From positions 1 to 64,000 of the forward strand of contig CANGNV010000010.1 in assembly GCA_947455485.1 (NCBI GenBank): a DNA stretch of 64,000 nt. The letters run 5' to 3'. The DNA is from Burkholderiaceae bacterium. Lineage in GTDB: Bacteria > Pseudomonadota > Gammaproteobacteria > Burkholderiales > Burkholderiaceae. Below, in pieces: positions 8,592 through 17,046 of the stretch; within the stretch, counting starts at the first letter, position 1; each line of letters starts with the position of its first letter. The translations under genes and the position numbers were made by a program. Under the pieces are notes generated by a model. It saw only the letters and a list, made by a program, of their open reading frames with translations. It did no database searches and was not told where the DNA came from.

Positions 8592-9658
8592 GCGAACCGC
8601 TACATGACTCTCACATTATTCGGACCTGGCATGAGATTGCCGTTAATGCATTAAATACTCGGTCTACGGATATTCATATTGAGGCAAGAACTCAAGAAAC
8701 AGTAGTACGCACGAGGATAGATGGACGCCTAACATTACAAAGCCAATATCCCATTGATCTGCATGAACGATTAATTACACGCATCAAAATATTAGCTCGT
8801 CTTGATATTGCAGAGAAACGTCTACCTCAGGATGGTCGTCTTGCTATTGGTCATGATTTTAGCCATCCTAATATTGATTGTCGGGTATCGATCCTTCCTA
8901 CTTTGCATGGTGAAAAAGCAGTTATCCGGATTTTGCCAAGCCGCCTCGAAGAGTTGGCTTTAGATCAGCTTGGTTTACTGCCAGACCAACTAGAAATAAT
9001 TCAAGAGGTTATAAGTCAAACTAATGGGTTGATCCTAGTAACGGGGCCGACCGGGAGCGGTAAGACACGGACCTTATATAGCTGCTTGAGCGCACTGAAC
9101 CATGTGCAACGTAATATTTGCTCAGTCGAGGATCCCATTGAAATCCGACTTCCTGGGGTCAATCAAGTGGCTTATCACCCAAAAGCAGGATTAGACTTCC
9201 CAGCCATTATTCGCGCCCTTCTTCGCCAAGATCCAGATGTCATCATGATTGGCGAAATACGCGATTGCGCAAGCGCACAGCTTGCCATCCAGGCTGCACA
9301 AACGGGGCACTTAGTCCTAAGCACCCTTCATACTCGCAATGCCATTGGCGTTTTATGTCGACTTAAAAGTCTAGGCATAGATCAAGAGTCTATTGAATCC
9401 TGTCTTCGTTGCGTCAGTTCTCAAAGATTAATTCGAAAACGCTGCAAGCAATGCAATACAAGCTCAAATAAAAAATCTTGCGATCTTTGCAAGGGGTCGG
9501 GATATTTCGGTCGTATTGGGGTCCATGAAGTATTGGGAAGCAAACACTTGTTTGATTCGGCTCAAGCGCTAGATATCTACTCAGCAGGAATGCAATTACT
9601 GAGGTCTGGCTTAATAGATCAGACATCCCTAGATTCTGAGCTTGGCACTTGGCATTAG
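8588..9658 (+). CDS. Short GspE/PilB-type secretion or pilus assembly ATPase
   Basis: This 356-residue ATPase powers type IV pilus or type II secretion assembly. Walker A GPTGSGKT is at 153-160, the Asp box ED at 181-182, Walker B IMIGEIRD at 219-226 and the His box TGHLVLSTLHT at 239-249. A four-Cys zinc knuckle follows at about 288-306 (RKRCKQC and KSCDLCKG). At 356 residues it lacks the roughly 150-200-residue N-terminal domain of standard PilB/GspE. The start is TTG, overlapping the upstream stop as TTGA. It heads a module with the PilC and prepilin peptidase genes. Type IV pilus or T2S cannot be decided from this region. Confidence 0.88.
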   Translation: MSEPLHDSHIIRTWHEIAVNALNTRSTDIHIEARTQETVVRTRIDGRLTLQSQYPIDLHERLITRIKILARLDIAEKRLPQDGRLAIGHDFSHPNIDCRVSILPTLHGEKAVIRILPSRLEELALDQLGLLPDQLEIIQEVISQTNGLILVTGPTGSGKTRTLYSCLSALNHVQRNICSVEDPIEIRLPGVNQVAYHPKAGLDFPAIIRALLRQDPDVIMIGEIRDCASAQLAIQAAQTGHLVLSTLHTRNAIGVLCRLKSLGIDQESIESCLRCVSSQRLIRKRCKQCNTSSNKKSCDLCKGSGYFGRIGVHEVLGSKHLFDSAQALDIYSAGMQLLRSGLIDQTSLDSELGTWH

Positions 9659-10722
9659 CCCAAATGCTTTTCAACAGAAAACTCAGAAAGTCTGAGCAAC
9701 TACATTTTGCGCAACAGATGCTTGCCCTACTTCAGGCCGGGCTTCCCTTGCTCAATGCTATCCAGCTATTGATCCAGTCTGCACCATCATCCTGGCAAAT
9801 TTGGCTGGAAGATATTCGTAAGCAGCTTCAAAAGGGTCATAGCTTTTCTTTTTGCCTCAGTGCACAAGACGGAAAATTTTCTCCAGAGTTTTCTAATCTC
9901 ATCAGAGTGAGCGAGAGAACGGGTGACCTCAGCCTGGCGCTGAAGACGATCTCACAGCAGTTGGAGGCCCAGATTGAGCTACGAAGAAAAGTGCAGCAGT
10001 CACTAACCTACCCTGCAATCACTTTAGCCACTTCTTTTCTGCTCGTGCTGGTAATGATGATTTGGGTTGTACCTGTATTCAAAGAGGTCTTTGGGCACTT
10101 TAAAGCGGATCTTCCAACACCAACCAAAATCCTTATCTCAATCTCCACGAATATCCATAATTACTATTTAGAAATAGTACTAAGCACGATCGTGATGGCT
10201 ATAGGCTTTGCCTGTACCTGGCTCAAATCCAGCGTACTCCAAAAATACTGTGATGGGCTCTTGTTACGCATTCCGTTTTTTGGCAATCTATTTAGACTGG
10301 CAACACTGAGTCATTGGTGTCGAACTTTAGGACATCTTTTAGAGACTGGCTTACCACTCCCAGATGCGCTGAGGGTGACCGCACAATCATCTAATCACTG
10401 GGTGAGTCACGACTTTAGCGCTGAGATATTCAAACACCTCACTCGTGGCTGGCCCTTGGGCGAAGCACTCAAGCGAGCAGACCCTAAATCAAGAATTCTT
10501 GATGTGGAAACATTGTTACTACTGCATATTGGTGCCGAAAGTGGCGCATTGGCAGAAATGTTAAATAAGCGCGCTACTACACTAGGCTCACAGTTAAGTA
10601 GTCAACTCAATGCACTCAGCCAAAATTTGGAGCCTGCACTGATTCTTTTTGTTGGAGCCATCATTGGTAGCTTAGTCATAATCCTATACCTACCCATCTT
10701 TAATTTAGGACAAATCGTTTAG
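9649..10722 (+). CDS. GspF/PilC-type inner-membrane platform protein
   Basis: This 357-residue protein carries two T2SSF domains, at about residues 15-140 and 215-345. Each has the family pattern (FAQQMLALLQAGLPLLNAIQ and CRTLGHLLETGLPLPDAL), and three hydrophobic segments lie near 122-142, 170-190 and 332-353. It forms the inner-membrane platform onto which the GspE-type ATPase docks. The annotated TTG start overlaps the ATPase by 10 bp. An ATG at 9664 is a plausible alternative. Its stop overlaps the GTG of the peptidase gene by one base. Confidence 0.88.
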   Translation: MALAQMLFNRKLRKSEQLHFAQQMLALLQAGLPLLNAIQLLIQSAPSSWQIWLEDIRKQLQKGHSFSFCLSAQDGKFSPEFSNLIRVSERTGDLSLALKTISQQLEAQIELRRKVQQSLTYPAITLATSFLLVLVMMIWVVPVFKEVFGHFKADLPTPTKILISISTNIHNYYLEIVLSTIVMAIGFACTWLKSSVLQKYCDGLLLRIPFFGNLFRLATLSHWCRTLGHLLETGLPLPDALRVTAQSSNHWVSHDFSAEIFKHLTRGWPLGEALKRADPKSRILDVETLLLLHIGAESGALAEMLNKRATTLGSQLSSQLNALSQNLEPALILFVGAIIGSLVIILYLPIFNLGQIV

Positions 10723-11222
10723 TGGATCCCAAAATAAGCATCTGGATCGTTAAGTCCCTGCTAATACTAGCTTTGATTTATTTAGCCTACGTTGATTGGC
10801 GTACCCTCCGCCTTCCAAATACCATTACATTCCCCTTGATTGTTTTCGGCATTACTTTTAATTGGGTATCGGACCTACGCTTAACTGATCCAAGCTCGGC
10901 GCTCCTTGGGGCGCTCCTAGGATATGCATCACTGTGGGTATTAAATGCCGGCTATCGTCTTCTACAAAACCGGGATGGCATTGGAATGGGTGATGCCAAG
11001 CTCTTGGCAGCGCTGGGCGCCTGGTTAGGGTGGAGCTCCTTACCCAACATCCTCGTGATAGCCTCAGCCACTGGAATAGCGGGTGGCATTATCTGGCTTA
11101 AATGGCGGGGCCATCACCTGCAACAGGCTTTTCCTTTTGGCCCCTTTTTAGTGATTGCTGGCATTATTGAATTGTTATGGCCTCAACTCATTCCAACCTT
11201 GATTCTGCCCAAGCTGATTTAA
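10722..11222 (+). CDS. Short A24 prepilin peptidase (peptidase domain only)
   Basis: This 166-residue membrane protein has the two catalytic aspartates of A24 peptidases: Asp25 in YVDWRTLRLPN and Asp91 in the GMGD motif (88-91). It cleaves the leader peptide of prepilins or pseudopilins at the inner membrane. A standard PilD is about 280 residues because of an N-terminal Cys-containing and N-methyltransferase region, which is absent here. Whether methylation is done elsewhere is unknown. The GTG start overlaps the PilC stop, and coaE starts inside this gene. Confidence 0.85.
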   Translation: MDPKISIWIVKSLLILALIYLAYVDWRTLRLPNTITFPLIVFGITFNWVSDLRLTDPSSALLGALLGYASLWVLNAGYRLLQNRDGIGMGDAKLLAALGAWLGWSSLPNILVIASATGIAGGIIWLKWRGHHLQQAFPFGPFLVIAGIIELLWPQLIPTLILPKLI

Positions 11223-11863
11223 AAGCCTTAAAGGGGGAAATTCCTTTAATTGGCTTAACTGGCGGTATTGGCTCTGGCAAAACTGCAGTCAGCGACTTGC
11301 TAGGCGAGCTTGGGGCTGGGATTATTGATACAGACCTAATTTCTCATCAAATCACCGCCCCCGGTGGAAAAGCTATTCCATTGATTGCAAAGGCATTTGG
11401 GGCTGATTTTATTGATTCCCAAGGCGCTCTTATCCGCCCCAAAATGCGAACTGTAGTCTTCGAAGATCCCAGCGCCCGCAAAGTTCTGGAGCAGATTACC
11501 CACCCCTTAATTCAAGAAGAAACTGCCAAGCAAGCCATTGAGCTGGCCAAGTCCGGAGTGCCCTACCTTGTTTTTGTGGTCCCCTTACTCATTGAGTCTG
11601 GTTCTTGGATAAAGCTCATTGACTACCTTGTAGTGGTGGACTGCCCAGAGGAGACCCAAATCCAAAGAGTGATGCACCGCAACAATATGACCCGCTCAGA
11701 CGTAGAAAATATTCTCAAAGCGCAAACTAAGCGTACCCCCCGTCTAGCAGCTGCAAATACAGTTATTGAAAATCAAGGCAGCATGGATGAGCTCAAATTA
11801 GAGGTTCTAAAGCTGCACCAAAAATTACTCAAAATTTTAGAAGAACCTTTAAGTTCGTCATAG
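11177..11863 (+). CDS. coaE: Dephospho-CoA kinase
   Basis: This 228-residue enzyme phosphorylates dephospho-CoA in the last step of coenzyme A synthesis. The P-loop GGIGSGKT is at residues 29-36, and the substrate-binding DTD..SH segment follows at about 51-56. The ATG at 11177 lies 46 bp inside the peptidase gene. No other standard start codon exists before the P-loop region, so this overlap is forced. The order pilD-coaE-zapD is common in Betaproteobacteria and suggests one transcript from the GspE-type gene onward. Confidence 0.93.
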   Translation: MASTHSNLDSAQADLKALKGEIPLIGLTGGIGSGKTAVSDLLGELGAGIIDTDLISHQITAPGGKAIPLIAKAFGADFIDSQGALIRPKMRTVVFEDPSARKVLEQITHPLIQEETAKQAIELAKSGVPYLVFVVPLLIESGSWIKLIDYLVVVDCPEETQIQRVMHRNNMTRSDVENILKAQTKRTPRLAAANTVIENQGSMDELKLEVLKLHQKLLKILEEPLSSS

Positions 11864-11874
11864 AATATAGGCTT

Positions 11875-12627
11875 GTGATTGTTTACGAATACCCCTTCAA
11901 TGAATTAGTTCGAAGCATGCTTCGACTGGAGTATTTGTTCGCCCGCTTTAATCACTTCCTTCGATCCGATGATCCCGAGCTACATCACAATGCGATTGCG
12001 ATGTTATTTGACTTAGGTGACATTGGCTCTCGAGGCGACATCAAATCACTTTTACTCAAAGAATTTGAGCGTCAAAAATATGCCTTGAACGGCTTAAAGT
12101 CTTCCCAAAAGGTAGATCAAGAAGCTTTGACACAAACGCTCTCTGAAATTGATAAAGCCGCACTGAATATTAATCAATCAATGGGCAAGCCAAATTCAGC
12201 AATTACTGAGAGTGAATGGCTCAATGCCATTCGCACACGATTGAATATTCCCGGTGGAACTAGTCCGATTGATTTACCGAGCTACCATGCTTGGAAAAAC
12301 ACTCCCTCAATTCAACGTAGAGAGTTACTAGAAAAATATGTTGCACCACTTTTGCCATGGCATGAAGCTTGCCAAATTTTCTTGAGATTGCTGCGTCAGT
12401 CTGGTGAGGCAAAAGATGTTGTTGCGCATCAAGGCTCTTATCAACAAGCACCATCTGGCAAGGTATATCAATTAATGCGCATTACTGTAGAAGATGACTC
12501 TCTCTTCTCTGAAATCAGCGCTAATAAGTATTTACTGTCGATTCGTTTTTTAAAGGCAGATGGGGATAAAAAGCCTCAAGTCATGAACGAGGATGTGCCT
12601 TTCAGACTCACTCTCTGCCAGCTCTAA
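11875..12627 (+). CDS. zapD: Cell division protein ZapD
   Basis: This 250-residue cytoplasmic protein matches ZapD (DUF1342), which crosslinks FtsZ filaments and strengthens the Z ring. The N-terminus (VYEYPFNELVRSMLRLE) with the following LFARFNHFL segment is typical. The start is GTG, 11 bp after coaE. Its last 4 bp overlap the convergent mutT stop. Confidence 0.9.
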   Translation: MIVYEYPFNELVRSMLRLEYLFARFNHFLRSDDPELHHNAIAMLFDLGDIGSRGDIKSLLLKEFERQKYALNGLKSSQKVDQEALTQTLSEIDKAALNINQSMGKPNSAITESEWLNAIRTRLNIPGGTSPIDLPSYHAWKNTPSIQRRELLEKYVAPLLPWHEACQIFLRLLRQSGEAKDVVAHQGSYQQAPSGKVYQLMRITVEDDSLFSEISANKYLLSIRFLKADGDKKPQVMNEDVPFRLTLCQL

Positions 12628-13040
12628 ACCTTTAAGAGCTTAAGCTTTTCCAGCATGGGCCATGCAGCTGGCAACAAAGGTTCTACTGTTGGAAGTGCAT
12701 CACTGAGCAGTTGCCAAGAAAGTGTCTGCCCCTCACACCCCTTAGGTATTCCAGTCCATTTTCGAATAATGCTGACATGCAAGCGTACATACGCATGTGG
12801 ATAATCATGCTCCAGAACAACCAACTCTTCACTAGACTCAATATCAATTCCAAGCTCTTCTTGCAATTCGCGTTTCAGCGCTGTGAAAACGGATTCACCG
12901 GCTTCTATCTTGCCCCCCGGAACCTCCCAGTAACCGGCATAAGGCTTGCCTGCTGGACGCTGACCTAGAAGATAGCGCCCCTCGGCATCCAATAAGATTC
13001 CGGCAGCAACTTCTGTAACAGGGCGATTAGCGTCACTCAT
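12624..13040 (-). CDS. mutT: NUDIX hydrolase, MutT type (8-oxo-dGTP diphosphatase)
   Basis: This 138-residue protein has an intact NUDIX box at 43-65: Gly43, Glu49, then REL..EELG with the catalytic glutamates. The segment GYWEVPGGKIEAGE and the length are typical of MutT, which removes 8-oxo-dGTP from the nucleotide pool. No C-terminal thiamine-phosphate synthase fusion is present. It lies downstream of the DUF815 ATPase with a 13-bp gap and is probably co-transcribed with argJ, as in many Burkholderiales. Confidence 0.88.
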   Translation of the reverse strand: MSDANRPVTEVAAGILLDAEGRYLLGQRPAGKPYAGYWEVPGGKIEAGESVFTALKRELQEELGIDIESSEELVVLEHDYPHAYVRLHVSIIRKWTGIPKGCEGQTLSWQLLSDALPTVEPLLPAAWPMLEKLKLLKV

Positions 13041-13053
13041 GAGTCATCAATGT

Positions 13054-13914
13054 TTAAGCAGTATGCGAACCAGCCCAGTGCTTGGCAAACTGCCAAGCCA
13101 CGCGACCAGATCGTGAACCACGCTCTAAAGCCCAAACTAAAGCTTCAGCTCTAGCGCCATCAATCTGCGCATCACTCAAACCAAAATGACGCAGCCAATG
13201 CGCAACAATTTCTAGATACTCATCTTGCTTTGGCGGGTAGAAAGAAAGCCATAAACCGAAGCGCTCTGAGAGAGAAATTTTTTCCTCAACCACTTCACCA
13301 GGATGAATTTCTCCATCATCGCTATGGGAGTAGCCCAGGTTATCTTTCATATGCTCAGGCAAGAGGTGGCGACGATTCGAAGTTGCGTATATCAAGATAT
13401 TGTCGACTTGGGCCGATACAGAGCCGTCCAATGCAGACTTCATCGCTTTATAGCCAGACTCACCATCTTCAAATGAGAGGTCATCACAAAAAATAATAAA
13501 GTGCTCTGGGCGATCAGCTAATAAATCTGTGATGTCAGCCAAGTCGGCTAAATGCTCTTTTTCAACTTCAACTAAGCGTAAGCCCTGGCTAGCAAACTCA
13601 TGCAAACTCGCTTTAATGAGCGAGGACTTTCCTGTACCACGTGCGCCAGTTAACAAAATATTATTAGCAGGCTTCTTCTGAATGAAGTTTTTTGTATTGT
13701 CACGAATAGCATCGCGTTGACGATCAATATTTTTTAGATCTTCAAAAGAAATATCGGCAACATGTTTAACTGGTTGTAAAAAACCAATACTTCCAAAAAT
13801 ACTATCGCGACGACGCCATCTAAAGGCAGTCGAGGATTTCCATTGCTCTTCGGTTAGCTGCTTTGGTAAAAAAGTTTCAAGATGACTTAAGAGTTGCTCT
13901 AATTTTTCATTCAT
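13054..13914 (-). CDS. ATP-binding protein of the DUF815 AAA+ type
   Basis: This 286-residue protein has a P-loop GARGTGKS at 90-97 and a Walker B-like FIIFCDDLSFED segment at about 138-149. An arginine-rich sensor region lies in TSNRRHLLP, and a C-terminal helical domain follows. These features fit the DUF815 family of AAA+ ATPases, whose role is not established. It sits between argJ and mutT with 11- and 13-bp gaps, so an operon is likely. The sequence does not reveal a function. Confidence 0.82.
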   Translation of the reverse strand: MNEKLEQLLSHLETFLPKQLTEEQWKSSTAFRWRRRDSIFGSIGFLQPVKHVADISFEDLKNIDRQRDAIRDNTKNFIQKKPANNILLTGARGTGKSSLIKASLHEFASQGLRLVEVEKEHLADLADITDLLADRPEHFIIFCDDLSFEDGESGYKAMKSALDGSVSAQVDNILIYATSNRRHLLPEHMKDNLGYSHSDDGEIHPGEVVEEKISLSERFGLWLSFYPPKQDEYLEIVAHWLRHFGLSDAQIDGARAEALVWALERGSRSGRVAWQFAKHWAGSHTA

Positions 13915-13925
13915 GTAACGATTTC

Positions 13926-15161
13926 CTATGAGCGGTAATCAGCATTAATGGAAACGTAGTCATGCGATAAGTCGCAAGTCCACATCATCTGCTGTGCTGA
14001 TCCGCGGCCTAAATTGATTTTGATGGTAATTTCTGGAGCCTGCATGACTCTTTGTCCATCAGCTTCTTGGTAATCAGGGTTGCGACCACCATTCTTGGCA
14101 ACCCACACGTCTCCAAGCCACATTTGCACTTGATTAACATCAAGGTCGGTAATGCCGGCATAGCCAATCGCAGCAAGGATGCGGCCTAAGTTGGGGTCAC
14201 TGGCAAAAAAGGCTGTCTTTACTAAAGGTGAGTGGGCGATCGCCTCCGCAACCAGGCGACACTCTTCCTCAGTCTTACCGCCTTGCACATCAATCGTAAT
14301 AAATTTTGTTGCTCCCTCACCATCTCTCACAATCATTTGAGCAAGCTTGCGAGCAAGATCAATTAATGCGTTGCGAATGAGGCCATAACTAGCATCACTA
14401 GTAGATTGAATCTGTACCGCTGACTGGCCAGTCGCCATAATGATGAATGAATCATTCGTTGAGGTATCACCATCAATCGTAATAGCGTTAAATGACTGAT
14501 CAGCAATTTCTTGAGTTAATGTAGAAAGCAAGCCAGGTGCAAAACCAGCATCCGTTGCAATGAATCCCAACATGGTCGCCATATTCGGATGAATCATTCC
14601 TGCACCCTTGCAAATACCAGTGATAGTCACGGGTCCAGCAGAAGTCTCTACCGTCATAGATGTAGCCTTAGGCTGTGTATCCGTAGTCATGATGGCTTCC
14701 GCAGCATCGAACCAATGGTCCTCACCTAGATTGGCCACAGCTTTCGGTAAAGCAGAAATCAATTTATCAATTGGGAGTGGCTCCAGAATCACACCAGTTG
14801 AAAACGGTAGGATTTGTTCCGGGTTGAGCTTGAGCTCTTTTGCTAGCTCAGCACATGTTGCCAAGGCATCTTGCATACCCCGCTCACCAGTCCCTGCATT
14901 AGCATTACCAGTATTGACCACCAAAGCGCGAATCTCACCCTTGGAGCCATCTAGGGCTAAATGCTCACGGCAAACCTGAACCGGTGCAGCACAGAAACGG
15001 TTTAAAGTATAAACACCGGCAACTTGTGAGCCAGGAGTCAAAGTCATCACTAATAAATCTTTGCGATTGGCTTTTTTGATTCCAGCTTCAGCGATACCCA
15101 TCTGAAAACCTTTAACAGGCTTTAGTTGGTCTTTTTGGGGGAGTGGCAAATTAACGGTCAT
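13926..15161 (-). CDS. argJ: Bifunctional ornithine acetyltransferase / N-acetylglutamate synthase
   Basis: This 411-residue protein recycles the acetyl group in arginine biosynthesis, moving it from N-acetylornithine to glutamate. The self-cleavage site ATML is at 195-198, with Thr196 becoming the N-terminal nucleophile of the beta chain. The motif [10 protein letters not shown] precedes it. Length and motifs are complete. It is 38 bp downstream of the AOR operon and precedes the DUF815 gene and mutT; whether it shares the AOR transcript is open. Confidence 0.95.
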   Translation of the reverse strand: MTVNLPLPQKDQLKPVKGFQMGIAEAGIKKANRKDLLVMTLTPGSQVAGVYTLNRFCAAPVQVCREHLALDGSKGEIRALVVNTGNANAGTGERGMQDALATCAELAKELKLNPEQILPFSTGVILEPLPIDKLISALPKAVANLGEDHWFDAAEAIMTTDTQPKATSMTVETSAGPVTITGICKGAGMIHPNMATMLGFIATDAGFAPGLLSTLTQEIADQSFNAITIDGDTSTNDSFIIMATGQSAVQIQSTSDASYGLIRNALIDLARKLAQMIVRDGEGATKFITIDVQGGKTEEECRLVAEAIAHSPLVKTAFFASDPNLGRILAAIGYAGITDLDVNQVQMWLGDVWVAKNGGRNPDYQEADGQRVMQAPEITIKINLGRGSAQQMMWTCDLSHDYVSINADYRS

Positions 15162-15199
15162 ATAAACATTTAAATCAAAAGGTATTAATAGGAAAGGCG

Positions 15200-15511
15200 T
15201 TATCCGCCACCTCTCCGAGTATAAAGATCAAAGCGAGCTAGGATTGACTGAATCTGTTCGGCTGAAAAAGATGTATCGAACATGATCTCAAGCTCTAGTA
15301 CCGGAATCAGTAAAAGGGCAATTTTGCGACTTTTTAAAGTGACTCCTTGCATCAGAACCCTGGCGGGCTCCCCGGCAAGAAGATTCTGATCATCAACCAT
15401 TAGCGAAGTCTGTGGGTATAAATCCCCCAAAGCTTCGGGCAACCAGCGCAGCAAATCGTCTGGAGTGCACCCCATCTCCCGCCTGACAACAAAAATTTCA
15501 CTGCCAGACAA
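15200..15511 (-). CDS. Unknown small protein, last gene of the AOR operon
   Basis: The 103-residue product is not recognised from sequence. It has no signal peptide or membrane segment, one cysteine (Cys15 in [15 protein letters not shown]) and a glycine-rich end (RRGGG). A pattern of alternating hydrophobic residues ([15 protein letters not shown]) suggests a beta-rich core. It starts 4 bp after the MoaD-like gene, so translational coupling is likely. Position suggests a part in cofactor maturation or assembly of the aldehyde oxidoreductase, comparable to the extra small genes (aorD, aorE) reported in Aromatoleum; that comparison is from memory. The gene is likely real because of its tight packing. 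Confidence 0.65.
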   Translation of the reverse strand: MSGSEIFVVRREMGCTPDDLLRWLPEALGDLYPQTSLMVDDQNLLAGEPARVLMQGVTLKSRKIALLLIPVLELEIMFDTSFSAEQIQSILARFDLYTRRGGG

Positions 15512-15515
15512 GGTA

Positions 15516-15770
15516 TTAACCGCCTGCGACAGGAGGGCAAATGGCTAGAGCATCATTTTCCTTGAGAACATAAGAAAAACGCTGATCTGGATTTATATAA
15601 ACCCCATTGACCATGACCAAATGCGCTGATTTGCTGGGGATTTTGTAAAGCTCAATCATGTCCCCAATAGTACTTCCCTGAGGAACAACGATATCGGCTT
15701 CAATCCCATTCTTTTTGGAGGGTGGTAGATAACTTGCCAAGCTGGCAAACAACTTCAAGGTAATTTGCAT
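15516..15770 (-). CDS. MoaD/ThiS-like sulfur carrier protein
   Basis: This 84-residue protein has a ubiquitin-like fold pattern and ends in the diagnostic GG (CPPVAGG). In MoaD the terminal glycine is thiocarboxylated and donates sulfur for molybdopterin synthesis. Tungsten aldehyde oxidoreductases need the same pterin cofactor, and a dedicated MoaD-like gene often lies in their operons. It starts 9 bp after the FAD-subunit gene and is followed within 4 bp by the unknown small gene. Its exclusive use for AOR is inferred from context. Confidence 0.82.
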   Translation of the reverse strand: MQITLKLFASLASYLPPSKKNGIEADIVVPQGSTIGDMIELYKIPSKSAHLVMVNGVYINPDQRFSYVLKENDALAICPPVAGG

Positions 15771-15779
15771 GCGTAAAGC

Positions 15780-17036
15780 TTAATTCATCCAAGCCGATTG
15801 TGCTTGCCCTTTTGCTAAGTAAGCTTCCATTGCTTGTGTGGGGTCACGTAATAAATGTGACTTCCATTCGCCTAGTCGAGTCTTTGATTGAATGAGGCCG
15901 CGCAACACGCCAATGTGATCAGTATTCCCAACGCAAGTAGCTCCAACCAATACATCTCCCAAAAACTCCAATCGGAGATATTTGAAGTGCTCACGATCTA
16001 CGATTTCTACATGCTCGCCATCTTTTGCGCCAGCCCACAATCCAAAAGAAGAGGATATGAGTCCCAGCGTATCCAGCACGTTAATTTGGAGCGCCCCTAG
16101 GCTTTCGGCATCTCCGCCAGTCATCGCAATACCAGCGATTCGAGCTTGATCTGCTGCATTAGGCTGAATAGCATTAACAATTCGCTGTCCTGTTGAAAAA
16201 TCGATACCCTCAGCAACATCTCCTGCAGCATATACATCTGGATGGGATGTTTGCATGCGCTCATTTACTAAAACGCCAGTCAACAAATCAAGGCCTGAAT
16301 TTTGAAGACATCCAATATTTGGCTTGACTCCCGTTGCAGAAATAACGAGGTCTACCTCTAGGACTTTGCCATTAGATAGCTTGACACTGAGAGCCGAGCC
16401 AGAGGAAGAGATCTCCTCAACTCGAGTGCCAGTAAAAACATCAACGCCCTTGGACTGAACCCAGTCTTTAATCATGCCGCCCGCAAGCCCAGTCATCATT
16501 CTGGGCACCATGCGATCGCCCATTTCCACTACAGTAAGTCTCACATCACGGCTAGCTAGAGCTTCCAAAATAATGCAGCCAATAAAACCAGCTCCCATCT
16601 GAAGCACCCGAGTACCTGGCTTAGCAAGGGACGCAATAGCCCTGGCATCGCTCATAGTCCAGCAAGAATGTACTCCCGGCAATTGAATACCTGGAATTGG
16701 CGGCTGCACGGGGACGGAGCCAGTTGCAATTAAGAGCTTATCAAAAGAAACTCGAGCGCCGCCTTGAAGGAGCAACTCTTTAGCCTTGCAATCAACTGAA
16801 TCTACGTGGCCGTGCACCTGCTCAATCTTTAATTTATCAAAATGCTGAGGATCTTTGCGTAAATAGGTTCCAGACTCTTGGATATTCCCCATTAACAAAT
16901 AGGGAATCGCCATCCTTGAATAAGGGGGTACATCCTCACAACCAATCATGATGATTTGATCGGCAGGAGAGCGCTTGCGAATAGTCTCTGCAGCAATCAC
17001 TCCTGCTGGGCCGTTACCTAAAATGACGTGCTTCAT
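15780..17036 (-). CDS. FAD-dependent NAD(P)H oxidoreductase, probable AOR electron-transfer subunit
   Basis: This 418-residue protein is a pyridine-nucleotide disulfide-type oxidoreductase. It has an N-terminal FAD motif GNGPAG at 7-12, a second nucleotide-binding motif GAGFIG at about 147-152, and the FAD-binding end piece YAAGDVAEG at about 269-277. No CxxxxC redox disulfide is seen near the N-terminus, so it is not a disulfide reductase. In AOR operons of the Aromatoleum type the FAD subunit (AorC) passes electrons between the Fe-S subunit and NAD. The operon position here fits that role, which is inferred. Confidence 0.82.
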   Translation of the reverse strand: MKHVILGNGPAGVIAAETIRKRSPADQIIMIGCEDVPPYSRMAIPYLLMGNIQESGTYLRKDPQHFDKLKIEQVHGHVDSVDCKAKELLLQGGARVSFDKLLIATGSVPVQPPIPGIQLPGVHSCWTMSDARAIASLAKPGTRVLQMGAGFIGCIILEALASRDVRLTVVEMGDRMVPRMMTGLAGGMIKDWVQSKGVDVFTGTRVEEISSSGSALSVKLSNGKVLEVDLVISATGVKPNIGCLQNSGLDLLTGVLVNERMQTSHPDVYAAGDVAEGIDFSTGQRIVNAIQPNAADQARIAGIAMTGGDAESLGALQINVLDTLGLISSSFGLWAGAKDGEHVEIVDREHFKYLRLEFLGDVLVGATCVGNTDHIGVLRGLIQSKTRLGEWKSHLLRDPTQAMEAYLAKGQAQSAWMN

Positions 17037-17046
17037 CTAAAGAATC

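Noticed and set aside
8588-9658. The short GspE-type ATPase as a pseudogene fragment
   Set aside because: All four ATPase motifs and the zinc knuckle are intact, the frame is open, and it overlaps its neighbours cleanly, so it is a short but functional-looking gene.
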